50,152 nucleotides of DNA from Hyphomicrobiales bacterium (GCA_900471485.1 UCEU01000042.1:1-50152); one strand, 5' to 3'. Positions 23,053 to 31,170 are shown, counted from the stretch's first letter. Program-made: numbers and translations. The notes: generated from the sequence alone by a model not told the origin.

Positions 23053-24306
23053 TCAGTGCGCGACGGCTGCGGCGGCGGCTTCGTCGATCAGACGGCCGGT
23101 GCGGAAGCGGTCCAGCGTCAGGCCGGCATTGAACTTGTGCGCCTCGTCGCGGGCAATGAGGTGCGCGAAGAGATTGGCCGAGCCCGGCGTCGCCTTGAAG
23201 CCGCCGGTGCCCCAGCCGCAGTTGACGTAGAGCCCCGGAACCGGCGTCTTCGACTGGATGGCTGAACGATCCGGCGTGTTGTCGACGATACCGCCCCACT
23301 GGCGCATCATCTTGACGCGGCGGAACATCGGGAAGAGCTCGCAGATGGCATCGAGCGTATGCGTGATGATCTGCAGGCCGCCGGTCTGGCTGTAGGAATT
23401 GTACTGGTCGGTGCCGGCGCCGATGACGAGTTCGCCCTTGTCGGACTGCGAGATATAGGCATGCACCGTGTTGGACATGACCACGCAGGGGAAGATCGGC
23501 TTCAGCGGTTCCGATACCAGCGCCTGCAGCGGGCTCGATTGCAGCGGCACGCGCACATCGGCCATCTTCATGACCGTGGTGGTGTGGCCGGCAGCCGAAA
23601 CGCCGACCTTCCTGGCGCCGATGAAGCCGCGCGATGTCTCGACACCGGTGACGCGCCCGTCGGGGCCGCGGCGGATGCCGGTCACTTCGCAGTTCTGGAT
23701 GATATGGACGCCGCGATCGGAGGCAGCACGCGCATAGCCCCAGGCGACCGCATCGTGGCGCGCCGTGCCGCCGCGACGCTGGAGCGCGGCACCGTTGATC
23801 GGATAGCGGGCGCTGGCGGAGATATCGAGCGGCGGACAATAAGCCTTCGCCTGCTCCGGCGTCAGCCATTCATTGTCGATGCCGTAGAGACGGTTGGCAT
23901 GGATGTGGCGCTTGAAGGACTGCTGGTCGTGCACATTGTGCGACAGCATCATCACGCCGCGCGGAGAATACATGACATTGTAGTTGAGGTCCTGCGAGAG
24001 GTTCTCCCAGAGCTTCATCGAATGCTCGTAGATATGCATGCTCTCTTCATAGAGATAGTTCGAGCGGATGATGGTCGTGTTGCGGCCGGTATTGCCGCCG
24101 CCGAGCCAGCCCTTTTCGAGCACCGCGACATTGGTGATGCAGTGCTCCTTGGCCAGATAGTAGGCAGCACCCAGGCCATGTCCGCCGCCACCGATGATGA
24201 TCACGTCGTATTCCGAGCGGGGCTCCGGCGAGGTCCACTGCTTGTCCCAGCCCTTGTGGCCCCTGAGAGCCTCACGTGCCACGGCAAAAACCGAGTATTT
24301 GCGCAT
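23053..24306 (-). CDS. soxB: Sarcosine oxidase subunit beta
   Basis: The 417-residue beta chain is the DAO-family flavoprotein that oxidises sarcosine to glycine. The FAD dinucleotide-binding motif DVIIIGGGGHGLGAAYYLAK is at about residues 34-53. His184 in GGTARHDAVAWGYARAA aligns with the histidine that carries covalently bound FMN in studied enzymes. AAGGAG precedes the ATG. It is first in the operon soxBDAG. Genes for glycine and folate metabolism (glyA, purU, folD) that often adjoin sox loci are absent from this window. Confidence 0.97.
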   Translation of the reverse strand: MRKYSVFAVAREALRGHKGWDKQWTSPEPRSEYDVIIIGGGGHGLGAAYYLAKEHCITNVAVLEKGWLGGGNTGRNTTIIRSNYLYEESMHIYEHSMKLWENLSQDLNYNVMYSPRGVMMLSHNVHDQQSFKRHIHANRLYGIDNEWLTPEQAKAYCPPLDISASARYPINGAALQRRGGTARHDAVAWGYARAASDRGVHIIQNCEVTGIRRGPDGRVTGVETSRGFIGARKVGVSAAGHTTTVMKMADVRVPLQSSPLQALVSEPLKPIFPCVVMSNTVHAYISQSDKGELVIGAGTDQYNSYSQTGGLQIITHTLDAICELFPMFRRVKMMRQWGGIVDNTPDRSAIQSKTPVPGLYVNCGWGTGGFKATPGSANLFAHLIARDEAHKFNAGLTLDRFRTGRLIDEAAAAAVAH

Positions 24307-24365
24307 CCGCCTTCATCTCCTTGCGGGGGAATAGCCCCTGTCGTCGGCCATACAAATCGCAAATC

Positions 24366-24409
24366 CAAAAGCGGCACAACGTTTCTTTTGCGACGCCGAT
24401 GCGCTTTTG
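24366..24409. promoter_or_regulatory. Three CAAAAGCG-type half-sites upstream of soxB
   Basis: The 271-base gap between soxB and the DUF930-like gene contains CAAAAGCG at 24366-24373, the complement-oriented CTTTTGCG at 24385-24392 and CGCTTTTG at 24402-24409, that is three copies of one half-site with starts 19 and 17 bases apart, 60-100 bases upstream of soxB. This looks like an activator-binding region for soxBDAG, but no regulator is known from the sequence. Confidence 0.3.
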
Positions 24410-24534
24410 TTTTGACACCGTGAAAGATTGCTGGGGATGCGGCCGAAAGCCTGCCCCGACATTTTGGGCGGGTCGCGCCAAATCACCGTCGCGAAATCGC
24501 GCACATGAAATAGCAATGTCGTGATCGAACCTCG

Positions 24535-24552
24535 CCCGACCTTGATCGGGCT
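24535..24552. other. Short hairpin ahead of the DUF930-like gene
   Basis: GCCCGA and TCGGGC form a 6-bp stem with a 6-base loop followed by TTTC, only 25 bases before the start of the secreted protein gene. It might be a weak terminator or a 5' leader hairpin. Confidence 0.25.
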
Positions 24553-24577
24553 TTCAGGCACGTGCTAGTCGCGCCGC

Positions 24578-24958
24578 ATGGCAAAGCTACTTCCCCAGAT
24601 GGGCCTCGCCCTTTTCGCGGCGTGCATCGTTTCGACCAACGCTATGGCGCTCGACAGCAAGACGATCTCCCAGATCGAAAAGCTTACACCGGTCGATCAG
24701 CTCGACCAGCGATGCGACATCGAGGCGATGGATCGCCTGCAGGCCGACAAGGTCATCTCCTACACCTTCTCGCATCCGAAGCGGACGGCGGTGCATGTCG
24801 ATGCCGACGGCGCGGTGTTCCGTCGCAACGGCCACTGGTACCGCCTGTCCTACACCTGCACGACAAGCCCCGACCACCTCAAGATCGTCGCCTTCGCCTT
24901 CAAACGCGGCGCCATGATCGCCCACAAGGACTGGACGCGCTACTATCTCTATCCGTAA
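24578..24958 (+). CDS. Secreted DUF930-like protein
   Basis: A 126-residue protein with a signal peptide (hydrophobic residues about 8-24, likely cleavage after AMA). The mature part has DQRCDIEAMDRLQADKVISY, a pattern I associate with DUF930, an alphaproteobacterial family of unknown function. Two cysteines (in DQRCDIE and SYTCTTSP) could form a disulfide in the periplasm. The C-terminal half is rich in aromatic residues (RRNGHWYRLSYTC and DWTRYYLYP). It is divergent from soxB. The family call rests on memory of the RCDIEAM motif. Confidence 0.75.
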   Translation: MAKLLPQMGLALFAACIVSTNAMALDSKTISQIEKLTPVDQLDQRCDIEAMDRLQADKVISYTFSHPKRTAVHVDADGAVFRRNGHWYRLSYTCTTSPDHLKIVAFAFKRGAMIAHKDWTRYYLYP

Positions 24959-25060
24959 GCGGCTAGCATCGCTTGCGGTTGCAATAGCCGCCCCCTCGCC
25001 TAGCTTTCCCCTTAGATCGCGCCCTGCCACGGGCGCCGTGACGACAAAGGGAGGCAAGGC

Positions 25061-25327
25061 ATGTGCCGGAATATCAAACCCCTGTTCAATTTCGACCCGC
25101 CGGCAACGGACGCGGAAATCCATGATGCGGCGCTCCAGTTCGTGCGCAAGCTGAGCGGCACCAACAAGCCGTCGAAACGCAACGAGGAAGCCTTCGAGGC
25201 CGCCGTTACCTCGATCGCGGCCTGCGCCCGAGAGCTGCTCGACACGCTGGAGACCTCGCAGCCGCCCCGCGACCGTGAGGAAGTGGCCGCCAAGGCGCGC
25301 GCGAAATCCGCACTCCGCTTCGCATAA
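25061..25327 (+). CDS. DUF2277 domain-containing protein
   Basis: An 88-residue cytoplasmic protein starting MCRNIKPLFNFDPPATDAEI, the hallmark of DUF2277. The remainder is helical, with the conserved RKLSGTNKPSKRNEEAF block followed by a second predicted helix. GGGAGG precedes the ATG. Function is unknown. The following VOC gene starts 14 bases after the stop, with its own strong ribosome binding site, so the two are probably one operon. Confidence 0.88.
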   Translation: MCRNIKPLFNFDPPATDAEIHDAALQFVRKLSGTNKPSKRNEEAFEAAVTSIAACARELLDTLETSQPPRDREEVAAKARAKSALRFA

Positions 25328-25341
25328 AGGAGGCCAGGCGC

Positions 25342-25779
25342 ATGGCCGTCAAACGCATGGACAATGTCGGCATCGTCGTCGACGACCTCGATGAGACGAT
25401 CGATTTCTTCCGCGAACTCGGCCTCGAACTGGAGGGCCGCACCATGGTCGAAGGAGAGTGGGCCGGACGCATCACCGGGCTCGGCGACCAAAAAGTCGAG
25501 ATCGCCATGATGCGCACGCCCGATGGTCACAGCCGCCTCGAACTCTCCCGCTTCATCTCCCCTGAGATCATCGCAGATCACCGTGGCGCTCCCGTCAACG
25601 CGCTGGGCTATCTCCGCGTCATGTTCGCCGTTGATGACATCGACGACACGCTCCAAAGGCTCGGCAAACGCGGCGCCAAACTCGAAGGCGAACTGGTGCA
25701 ATACAAGGATGCCTACCGACTCTGTTACATCAGGGGGCCTGGAGAACTGCTGATCGGCCTCGCTCAGGAACTCGGTTAA
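25342..25779 (+). CDS. VOC family (glyoxalase-like) protein
   Basis: This 145-residue protein has the two beta-alpha-beta-beta-beta units of the vicinal oxygen chelate fold: the first begins RMDNVGIVVDDLDETIDFF, the second LGYLRVMFAVDDIDDTLQRL. Members include glyoxalases, extradiol dioxygenases, epimerases and resistance proteins, and the sequence alone does not decide between them. GGAGG lies ten bases before the ATG. Probably co-transcribed with the DUF2277 gene. Confidence 0.88.
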   Translation: MAVKRMDNVGIVVDDLDETIDFFRELGLELEGRTMVEGEWAGRITGLGDQKVEIAMMRTPDGHSRLELSRFISPEIIADHRGAPVNALGYLRVMFAVDDIDDTLQRLGKRGAKLEGELVQYKDAYRLCYIRGPGELLIGLAQELG

Positions 25780-25840
25780 GACATCGGCAGGCGATCTCGG
25801 CGCAAAGCTGACGCAACGCCGCCTCCAGCCGGCCATTCCC

Positions 25841-26764
25841 TCACTCCCCCGGCATCCACCGCACCTGCGACATCTCTCGCGCCACATCCGCGATCAGCGA
25901 GCGCAGCCAGCGGTGGGCGGGGTCGTTGCGGTGGCGGACGTGCCAGGCGAGATCGACGGGGAAGGTGCCGAGATCGACCGGCGCCGGCACGATCTTCAGC
26001 CGCCGGTCGGCGGCGAGATGCCGGCAGATCAGGGTCGGCAGCGTCGCGCAGTAATCGGTGACCGCGATCATCTCGGGCACCGCAAGGAAATGCGTCACCG
26101 ACACCGTCACCTCGCGCTTCAGGCCACGCTGCTCCAGCGCCTGGAACAGGCCGACGCGCAGACGGCCATGCGGAACGACATTCACATGCCGCAGACGCTC
26201 ATACTGCTCCTTCGACAGGCTGTCCGATATCTCCGGATGATCGGCCCTCACCACGCAGGCCAGCCCCTCGTCCATCAGGTGTTGCACCACCAGATTGTCG
26301 GGCGGTTCGGCGATACGGCCGAGCACCATGGCCGTCGCCCCCGACATCACGCCTGTCTCGACAAGATCGCTGCCATAGGGCGTAAGCCTGAGCCTGATCC
26401 CCGGCGCCGTCTCGCGAAGCCTGGCAACGATCGCGGGCATCAGCACGAATTCGACATAGCTGTTGGGCGCGATGGTGAAGGAGAGTTCCGCCTTCACCGG
26501 ATCGAACTCCTGCTGCCCGAGCACCACGCCGTCGATCGCCGCCAGCGCCGCGGCAATGACGGGCGCCAGCTCCAGTGCCATCTGCGTCGGCTGCATGCCA
26601 TAGCGCTCGCGCACGAACAGCGGATCGCGCATGACGACGCGCAGCCGCGACAGCGCGTTGGACAGCGCCGGCTGGGTGATCCCCAGTCGACCGGCGGCGC
26701 GCGTGACGTTGCGCTCCTCCATCAGGGTTACGAAGACAGGCAGCAGATTGAGATCATATCGCAT
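25841..26764 (-). CDS. LysR family transcriptional regulator
   Basis: The ATG at 26764 gives a 307-residue protein starting MRYDLNLLPVFVTLMEERNV, the usual LysR beginning; an in-frame ATG at 26782 would add six residues. The winged helix-turn-helix (residues about 3-60, RAAGRLGITQPALSNALSRL) is followed by a substrate-binding co-inducer domain. The NodD/SyrM-like feature DLNLL at the N terminus is common in rhizobial members. It is transcribed away from the PfpI-ABM-SDR operon with a 127-base gap, so that operon is its likely target. The inducer is unknown. Confidence 0.93.
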   Translation of the reverse strand: MRYDLNLLPVFVTLMEERNVTRAAGRLGITQPALSNALSRLRVVMRDPLFVRERYGMQPTQMALELAPVIAAALAAIDGVVLGQQEFDPVKAELSFTIAPNSYVEFVLMPAIVARLRETAPGIRLRLTPYGSDLVETGVMSGATAMVLGRIAEPPDNLVVQHLMDEGLACVVRADHPEISDSLSKEQYERLRHVNVVPHGRLRVGLFQALEQRGLKREVTVSVTHFLAVPEMIAVTDYCATLPTLICRHLAADRRLKIVPAPVDLGTFPVDLAWHVRHRNDPAHRWLRSLIADVAREMSQVRWMPGE

Positions 26765-26806
26765 GCAGTTATCATGCCTCATGAATATCTAGGATCAAAC
26801 AAATAA

Positions 26807-26817
26807 ATTTCTGAAAT
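26807..26817. promoter_or_regulatory. Possible LysR box in the divergent promoter region
   Basis: The perfect palindrome ATTTC-T-GAAAT lies in the 127-base space between the LysR gene and the PfpI gene, about 75 bases before the latter. Its length and dyad symmetry suit a T-N11-A-type LysR site. Only position and symmetry support this. Confidence 0.4.
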
Positions 26818-26891
26818 ACCTCTGATCGACACATCATCCCCTTGTTCAAAACGGCCAGCCGGACAGGTGGCCAAACACAATGGAGATAACG

Positions 26892-27689
26892 ATGAGCAAG
26901 GGAAAAGTGCTTCTGATCGGTTCGAACGCCACCCGCATCGAGGTGCAGGGCGGTCGCTTCGGCGCCACCGGCCAATATCTCAATGAAACCGTGGTCCCCG
27001 CCATGGCGGTGATCGCCGCCGGCTACGAGATCGTGCTGGCGACGCCTGACGGCACCAAGCCGCATATCGATCAGGCGTCGGATGCCGCCGCCCATTTCGA
27101 AGGCGACGAGAAGGCCTATGCACGCGCCAAGGATTTCTATGCCAACGATCCCTCGATGAATGAGGTTCGCATGCTGAGCGACGTGATCGCGGAAGGGCTC
27201 GACAACTACGCCGGCGTCTTCGTCCCGGGCGGCCAGGCGCCGGTGGTGGACCTCATGCAGGATCCCGATCTCGGCACCATCCTGCGCCACTTCCACGAAC
27301 GCGCCAAGCCGACGGCACTGCTCTGCCACGGCCCGATCGCCGTCGCCTCGGCCATGCCGCATGCCCGCGAGTTCCGCGCTGCGTTGATTGCCGGCGACGT
27401 CGCCAAGGCCCGCGAATGGGCCAAGGGTTGGCAATATGCCGGCTACAGGATGACGGTATTTTCGGCCACCGAGGAGAAGGTGGTCGAGGACCATATCCTG
27501 CATGCCAGGATCTACTTCAACATGCCCGATGCGCTGACGGCCGCCGGCGGAAACGTGACGACTACCCCCGTCGACTTCGAGCCCTATGTCGTCGAGGATC
27601 GCGAACTGATCACCGGCCAGAACCCGCGCTCGGATCATCCGATCGCCGCACGCCTGATCGCCGCCCTCGACCGCGCCCGCGCTGCCTGA
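26892..27689 (+). CDS. DJ-1/PfpI family class-I glutamine amidotransferase-like protein
   Basis: The ATG at 26892 is preceded by GGAG six bases away and gives 265 residues; the ATG at 26880 is a weaker alternative. The nucleophile elbow is LLCHGPIAVASA with Cys145, and GVFVPGGQAPVVDL near residue 113 is the loop that orients it. The size and the insertion rich in Tyr and Asp resemble Hsp31-like / glutathione-independent glyoxalase members rather than small PfpI proteases. Such enzymes detoxify methylglyoxal or act in stress. It heads a three-gene operon with an ABM monooxygenase and an SDR, controlled presumably by the divergent LysR gene. Confidence 0.9.
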   Translation: MSKGKVLLIGSNATRIEVQGGRFGATGQYLNETVVPAMAVIAAGYEIVLATPDGTKPHIDQASDAAAHFEGDEKAYARAKDFYANDPSMNEVRMLSDVIAEGLDNYAGVFVPGGQAPVVDLMQDPDLGTILRHFHERAKPTALLCHGPIAVASAMPHAREFRAALIAGDVAKAREWAKGWQYAGYRMTVFSATEEKVVEDHILHARIYFNMPDALTAAGGNVTTTPVDFEPYVVEDRELITGQNPRSDHPIAARLIAALDRARAA

Positions 27690-27761
27690 ACGGCATGCCG
27701 GCGGGTCGCCGAAATCCGCATCCGCCGGCCTACCTCGCAAGCCCATTCGAAGGAAAACGCG

Positions 27762-28055
27762 ATGCCTCAGGTAAAGATCATGGCGATCCTCACCGCCAAG
27801 CCCGGCAAGACGGACGAGCTGAGAGCGCTGCTCTCGACACTGGCACCCGCAAGCCGCGCCGAAGAGGGAAACCTGCGCTGGGACATCTGGCGCGATCAGG
27901 CCAATCCCGACCGTTTCGCCCTAGACGAACTCTACCGCGACGCGGCGGCAGTCGCCGCCCACCGCGACACCGCGCACTACCAAAACTATCTCGGCCGGAT
28001 CACCGATCTCGTCGACCGCACCGCCCTGCTGCTCGACCCCGTCGACGCCGCGTAA
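27762..28055 (+). CDS. Putative quinol monooxygenase (ABM domain)
   Basis: A 97-residue protein with the antibiotic biosynthesis monooxygenase ferredoxin-like fold: a first strand VKIMAILTAKPGKTDELRAL, then EEGNLRWDIWRDQANPDRF, DELYRDAAAVAAHRDTAHYQNYL. This is the YgiN/quinol monooxygenase-type pattern. AAGGA precedes the ATG. It lies 72 bases after the PfpI gene and 22 bases before the SDR, both on the same strand. Enzymes of this kind act on quinols or on aromatic electrophiles without a metal or flavin. Confidence 0.87.
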   Translation: MPQVKIMAILTAKPGKTDELRALLSTLAPASRAEEGNLRWDIWRDQANPDRFALDELYRDAAAVAAHRDTAHYQNYLGRITDLVDRTALLLDPVDAA

Positions 28056-28077
28056 CAATCAAATAAGGAGAATACTC

Positions 28078-28818
28078 ATGAGTGAGAACATCAAGGGCAA
28101 AGTCGTGCTCATCACCGGTGGCAGCACCGGCCTCGGCGCCGAGACGGCGCGCCATCTCGCCGCCAACGGCGCCCGCGTCGCCATCGCCGCCCGCCGCAAG
28201 GACAAGCTGGACGACGTCGTCGCCGAAATCGCCAAAGCCGGCGGCGAGGCCCGGGCCTATCAGCTCGACGTCGTCAACAAGAACCAGGTCAAGCAGGTGA
28301 CGGACGCCGTGATCGCCGATTTCGGCACGCTCGACGTGCTGATCAACAATGCCGGCATCATGCCGATCCGCCCCATGGCCGAGGTCAACACCGAGGAATG
28401 GGACGCGATGATCGACGTCAACATCAAGGGTACGCTCTACGGCATCGCCGCCGCCCTGCCCTTCTTCCTGGAAAAGAGCCGCGGCCACATCATCAACCTG
28501 AGCTCGGTTGCCGGCATCAAGGTCTTCGCGCCCGGCGGCACCGTCTATTCCGGCACCAAGTTCGCCGTGCACGCCATATCCGAGGGCCTGCGCCAGGAAG
28601 TCGGCTCCAAGGTCCGCGTCACGTCCATCGAGCCCGGCGCCGTCGACAGCGATCTGAAATACTCGACGACAGGCACTGCCCAATCGACCGTGCTCGACTT
28701 CTACAAGATCGCCATTCCGGCAAGCGCCGTCGCCCGCGCGATCGCTTACGCCATGGCCCAGCCTGATGATGTCGATATCAACGAGATCGTGCTGCGCCCG
28801 ACCGCCCAGGACTTCTGA
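28078..28818 (+). CDS. SDR family NAD(P)-dependent oxidoreductase
   Basis: A 246-residue classical short-chain dehydrogenase. The cofactor motif is ITGGSTGLGAETARHLA at residues about 13-29, with ARRKDKL downstream favouring NADP. NNAGI is near residue 90, the catalytic Ser in NLSSVAG near 142, and Tyr157/Lys161 in VYSGTKFAVHA. AAGGAG precedes the ATG. Third gene of the operon behind the LysR regulator, with the PfpI and ABM genes. Substrate unknown; co-occurrence with an ABM protein suggests a quinone or carbonyl. Confidence 0.93.
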   Translation: MSENIKGKVVLITGGSTGLGAETARHLAANGARVAIAARRKDKLDDVVAEIAKAGGEARAYQLDVVNKNQVKQVTDAVIADFGTLDVLINNAGIMPIRPMAEVNTEEWDAMIDVNIKGTLYGIAAALPFFLEKSRGHIINLSSVAGIKVFAPGGTVYSGTKFAVHAISEGLRQEVGSKVRVTSIEPGAVDSDLKYSTTGTAQSTVLDFYKIAIPASAVARAIAYAMAQPDDVDINEIVLRPTAQDF

Positions 28819-28926
28819 TCGGCCGCAGGCGCATTCGGACCGGAACGGTCGATGCGATATGTGCTTGACTGGATGAAAATAGACGCGGTGCGCCTGACAA
28901 GGCGTGCCGCGAGCGCGCCGCCGCCC

Positions 28927-29154
28927 TTAGGACGGCGCCGTGGTCTTCGATCCCGCCCGCTTCTTCTTGGCGGGAGCGACCTGCGGAGGCGTTTCCGCTT
29001 CCCGCTGTAGACGAAGCGCCTTCAGCGCTTCGGTCTTCTTGTCGCGAGCCGCAGCTTCCGCCGTGATGATCGCTTTCGCGCTCGCATCGGTGGCAGCCGC
29101 CTTGTCGCGGGGCGAGAGCTTGGCCGGGTTGAAGAATGTATCCTCGGTGGTCAT
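28927..29154 (-). CDS. Small Lys/Ala-rich protein, downstream of rpsU
   Basis: A 75-residue highly charged protein with no hydrophobic segment. It begins MTTEDTFFNPAKLSPRDKAA, continues as a predicted helix rich in Ala, Lys and Glu, and ends in a Pro/Lys-rich basic tail (PAKKKRAGSKTTAPS). AGGAGAG precedes the ATG. The bS21 gene ends 35 bases upstream on the same strand, so co-transcription is likely. The basic tail would suit RNA or DNA binding. I do not recognise a characterised family. Confidence 0.7.
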   Translation of the reverse strand: MTTEDTFFNPAKLSPRDKAAATDASAKAIITAEAAARDKKTEALKALRLQREAETPPQVAPAKKKRAGSKTTAPS

Positions 29155-29189
29155 GGGCTCTCTCCTGTTTCGGTGCTCGCCGTCCGCAA

Positions 29190-29429
29190 TCAGCGGGCCG
29201 GGCGTGCAGCCTTCTTCGGGGCGGCGATCAGGCCTTCGCGCTGCAGCTTCTTGCGAGCGAGCTTGCGCTGGCGGCGAACGGCTTCGGCCTTTTCGCGAAC
29301 GCGCTTCTCGGAAGGCTTTTCATAGGCGGTGCGCGCCTTGAATTCGCGGAAGAGACCTTCGCGCTGCATCTTCTTCTTCAGGACGCGGAGTGCCTGGTCG
29401 ACATTGTTGTCACGTACGAGAACCTGCAA
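29190..29429 (-). CDS. rpsU: 30S ribosomal protein bS21, copy 1
   Basis: bS21 is a small basic protein of the 30S subunit near the mRNA channel that assists initiation. The protein has the family core QVLVRDNNVDQALRVLKKKM, FREFKARTAYEKPSEKR and an arginine/lysine-rich end (KKAARPAR). The start preferred here is the TTG at 29429, which is preceded at five bases by AAAGGA and yields a 79-residue protein that begins at the family's normal N terminus. The ATG at 29444 would add five residues (MKGKN) but has no Shine-Dalgarno sequence. The neighbour downstream is a small basic protein; a second bS21 gene lies divergently 499 bases away. Confidence 0.92.
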   Translation of the reverse strand: MQVLVRDNNVDQALRVLKKKMQREGLFREFKARTAYEKPSEKRVREKAEAVRRQRKLARKKLQREGLIAAPKKAARPAR

Positions 29430-29928
29430 ATTCTTTCCTTTCATACGGCAAGGTCATTGCCTGTTGGTGCGGAGCGGGGATGCCCGCGCTCCGGGATTGA
29501 TGATTAAGCCCGACATTCCAAAGTCTCGGCCCGGAAGCAAACGCGACAGTGAGTCGGGCTTCCCAGAGTGGCAAGGCATAGATTCGATGCGCATGCCGAC
29601 CGTTTCCGGTCTGATCGATTATGAATGGAGATCTGACGGAGCCGAAAAAGCTCTTTGACAAAGGTCGCAGCCAACAGTCGATGCTGGTCTATATAGAGCA
29701 AACCGAGGCGGAAACAAGCAAAGATGCCGATCCCGTGACGAGAGGCGCCCGTTCAGGCGGCAAAATCCCTCGTTTTTTCGCGCAAACACGCTCGCGCGTA
29801 TGGACTTCCGCCGATTGATCTGGTATCTCGCAGCACCAATCGCAAGGCCTCTGCCGCGCGGAATGAACATTTTTTGCCTCGTCCACTGTGCTGGCGCGGC
29901 TTTAACGAACCAAAGGAACGTGACTCTC
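29430..29928. other. Intergenic region shared by the two divergent bS21 genes
   Basis: About 500 bases without a credible gene. It must hold the promoters of both bS21 genes. A TTGACA at 29655-29660 and a TATATA at 29690-29695 are visible on the plus strand, but their 29-base spacing does not make one promoter. Overlapping short frames here are not supported by family matches. A long leader could allow a small RNA or autoregulation, but I see no strong structure. Confidence 0.6.
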
Positions 29929-30144
29929 GTGCAGGTACTTGTCCGCGACAACAATGTTGACCAGGCTCTCCGCGCTCTCAAGAAGAAGATGCAGCGCGAA
30001 GGCATTTTCCGCGAAATGAAGATGCGCGACTTCTACGAGAAGCCCTCGGAAAAGCGTGCACGCGAAAAGGCCGAAGCAGTACGTCGCGTTCGCAAGCTGG
30101 CCCGCAAGCGCGCTCAGCGCGAAGGTGGCGTAGCAGCACGCTAA
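29929..30144 (+). CDS. rpsU: 30S ribosomal protein bS21, copy 2
   Basis: A 71-residue bS21 paralogue sharing the core QVLVRDNNVDQALRALKKKM with copy 1 but differing in the middle (FREMKMRDFYEKPSEKRAR) and in having a short tail (REGGVAAR). The GTG at 29929 gives the family's N terminus; AAAGGA lies 11 bases upstream. A GTG at 29920 is in frame but too near the AAAGGA. A strong terminator follows. Having two rpsU genes is known in rhizobia; their head-to-head arrangement is seen here. Confidence 0.93.
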   Translation: MQVLVRDNNVDQALRALKKKMQREGIFREMKMRDFYEKPSEKRAREKAEAVRRVRKLARKRAQREGGVAAR

Positions 30145-30182
30145 GCGTTCTGTCGTTATTTCGACGTTTTCAGATGCAAGTA

Positions 30183-30215
30183 GGCGGGGGCGATCTGTTC
30201 GCCGCCGCCTTTTTT
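30183..30215 (+). terminator. Rho-independent terminator after bS21 copy 2
   Basis: An 11-bp GC-rich stem with one mismatch (arms 30183-30193 and 30199-30209, loop TCTGT) is followed by six T residues, 38 bases after the stop codon. Confidence 0.88.
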
Positions 30216-30275
30216 ATTTGCTGTCGACCGACCGTCCCATATTGGAACGGCTGTACTGGGGGAAAACAAGCCCGC

Positions 30276-31142
30276 ATGGCTGATATCACGTTCAAGACGC
30301 GCTGCTTGCGCGCGCCGAAAACCGCAATGCCGGCGCTGGCGCCCGCACTGCTTGTCGTCACCGCGCTCGCTCTTGCCGGCTGCACCACAAACAGCACCTC
30401 GGACGCCGTCATCCGCATCGACAAGGCGCAAGGGTCGCAGGAAAACATCGCCTCGCTGACCTCGGTGATCAATTCCAACCCGCGCGATCCGGAAGCCTAC
30501 AACGTGCGTGGTTCGGCCTATGGTCGCGGCGGCGATTTCCGTGCGGCGCTGAACGATTTCAACACGGCCATCCAGCTCAATCCGAAGTTCTTCCAGGCCT
30601 ACGCCAACCGCGCCCTTGCCAACCGCAATCTCGGCCAGCAGCAGCAGGCAATCCAGGATTACACCGCTTCCCTGCAGATCAACCCGAGCTACGACGTGGC
30701 CTATATCGGCCGCGGCAACGTCTACCGCACCGTCGGTCAGGACGATCAGGCGTTCAACGATTTCTCCAAGGCGATCCAGCTCGGCACCACCGACGGACGC
30801 GCCTATCACAATCGCGGCCTGATCTTCCAGAAGCGCAACCAGCAGGACAAGGCGATCGACGATTTCTCGAAGGCCATCTCGCTGGCGCCGAACGCGCCCG
30901 AGCCCTATAACGGCCGCGGCATCTCCTACATCGCGCTCAACGACGACGACAACGCCTTCGCCGATTTCAACCACGCGATCGAGCTCAACGGCAACCTCGC
31001 CGAATCCTGGGCCAACCAGGCGCTGGTCTACGAGCGCAAGGGCGACAAGCAGAAGGCGGCGCGATCCTATCGCCACGCCATCGGCCTCAATCCCAAGTAT
31101 CAGCCCGCCAAGGACGGCCTTGCCCGCGTAAGCGCCGGCTGA
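30276..31142 (+). CDS. Tetratricopeptide repeat lipoprotein
   Basis: The ATG at 30276, behind a GGGGGA site 12 bases upstream, gives 288 residues. A lipoprotein signal ends in the lipobox LALAGC with Cys36 as the lipid-modified residue; a start at the ATG at 30327 would make a more usual 18-residue signal. The mature part has about six TPR units, each ending in the FxxAIxLxP pattern (FNTAIQLNPK, FSKAIQLGTT, FSKAISLAPN, FNHAIELNGN, YRHAIGLNPK). It resembles NlpI-like scaffolds that work with peptidoglycan enzymes in the periplasm. It stands alone between bS21 and an oxidoreductase gene. Confidence 0.92.
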   Translation: MADITFKTRCLRAPKTAMPALAPALLVVTALALAGCTTNSTSDAVIRIDKAQGSQENIASLTSVINSNPRDPEAYNVRGSAYGRGGDFRAALNDFNTAIQLNPKFFQAYANRALANRNLGQQQQAIQDYTASLQINPSYDVAYIGRGNVYRTVGQDDQAFNDFSKAIQLGTTDGRAYHNRGLIFQKRNQQDKAIDDFSKAISLAPNAPEPYNGRGISYIALNDDDNAFADFNHAIELNGNLAESWANQALVYERKGDKQKAARSYRHAIGLNPKYQPAKDGLARVSAG

Positions 31143-31170
31143 TCCTTCCCGGAGAGCGAGGAGACTGGCG

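Noticed and set aside
29655..29695. TTGACA and TATATA as a bS21 promoter
   Set aside because: They are 29 bases apart, too far for one sigma-70-type promoter.
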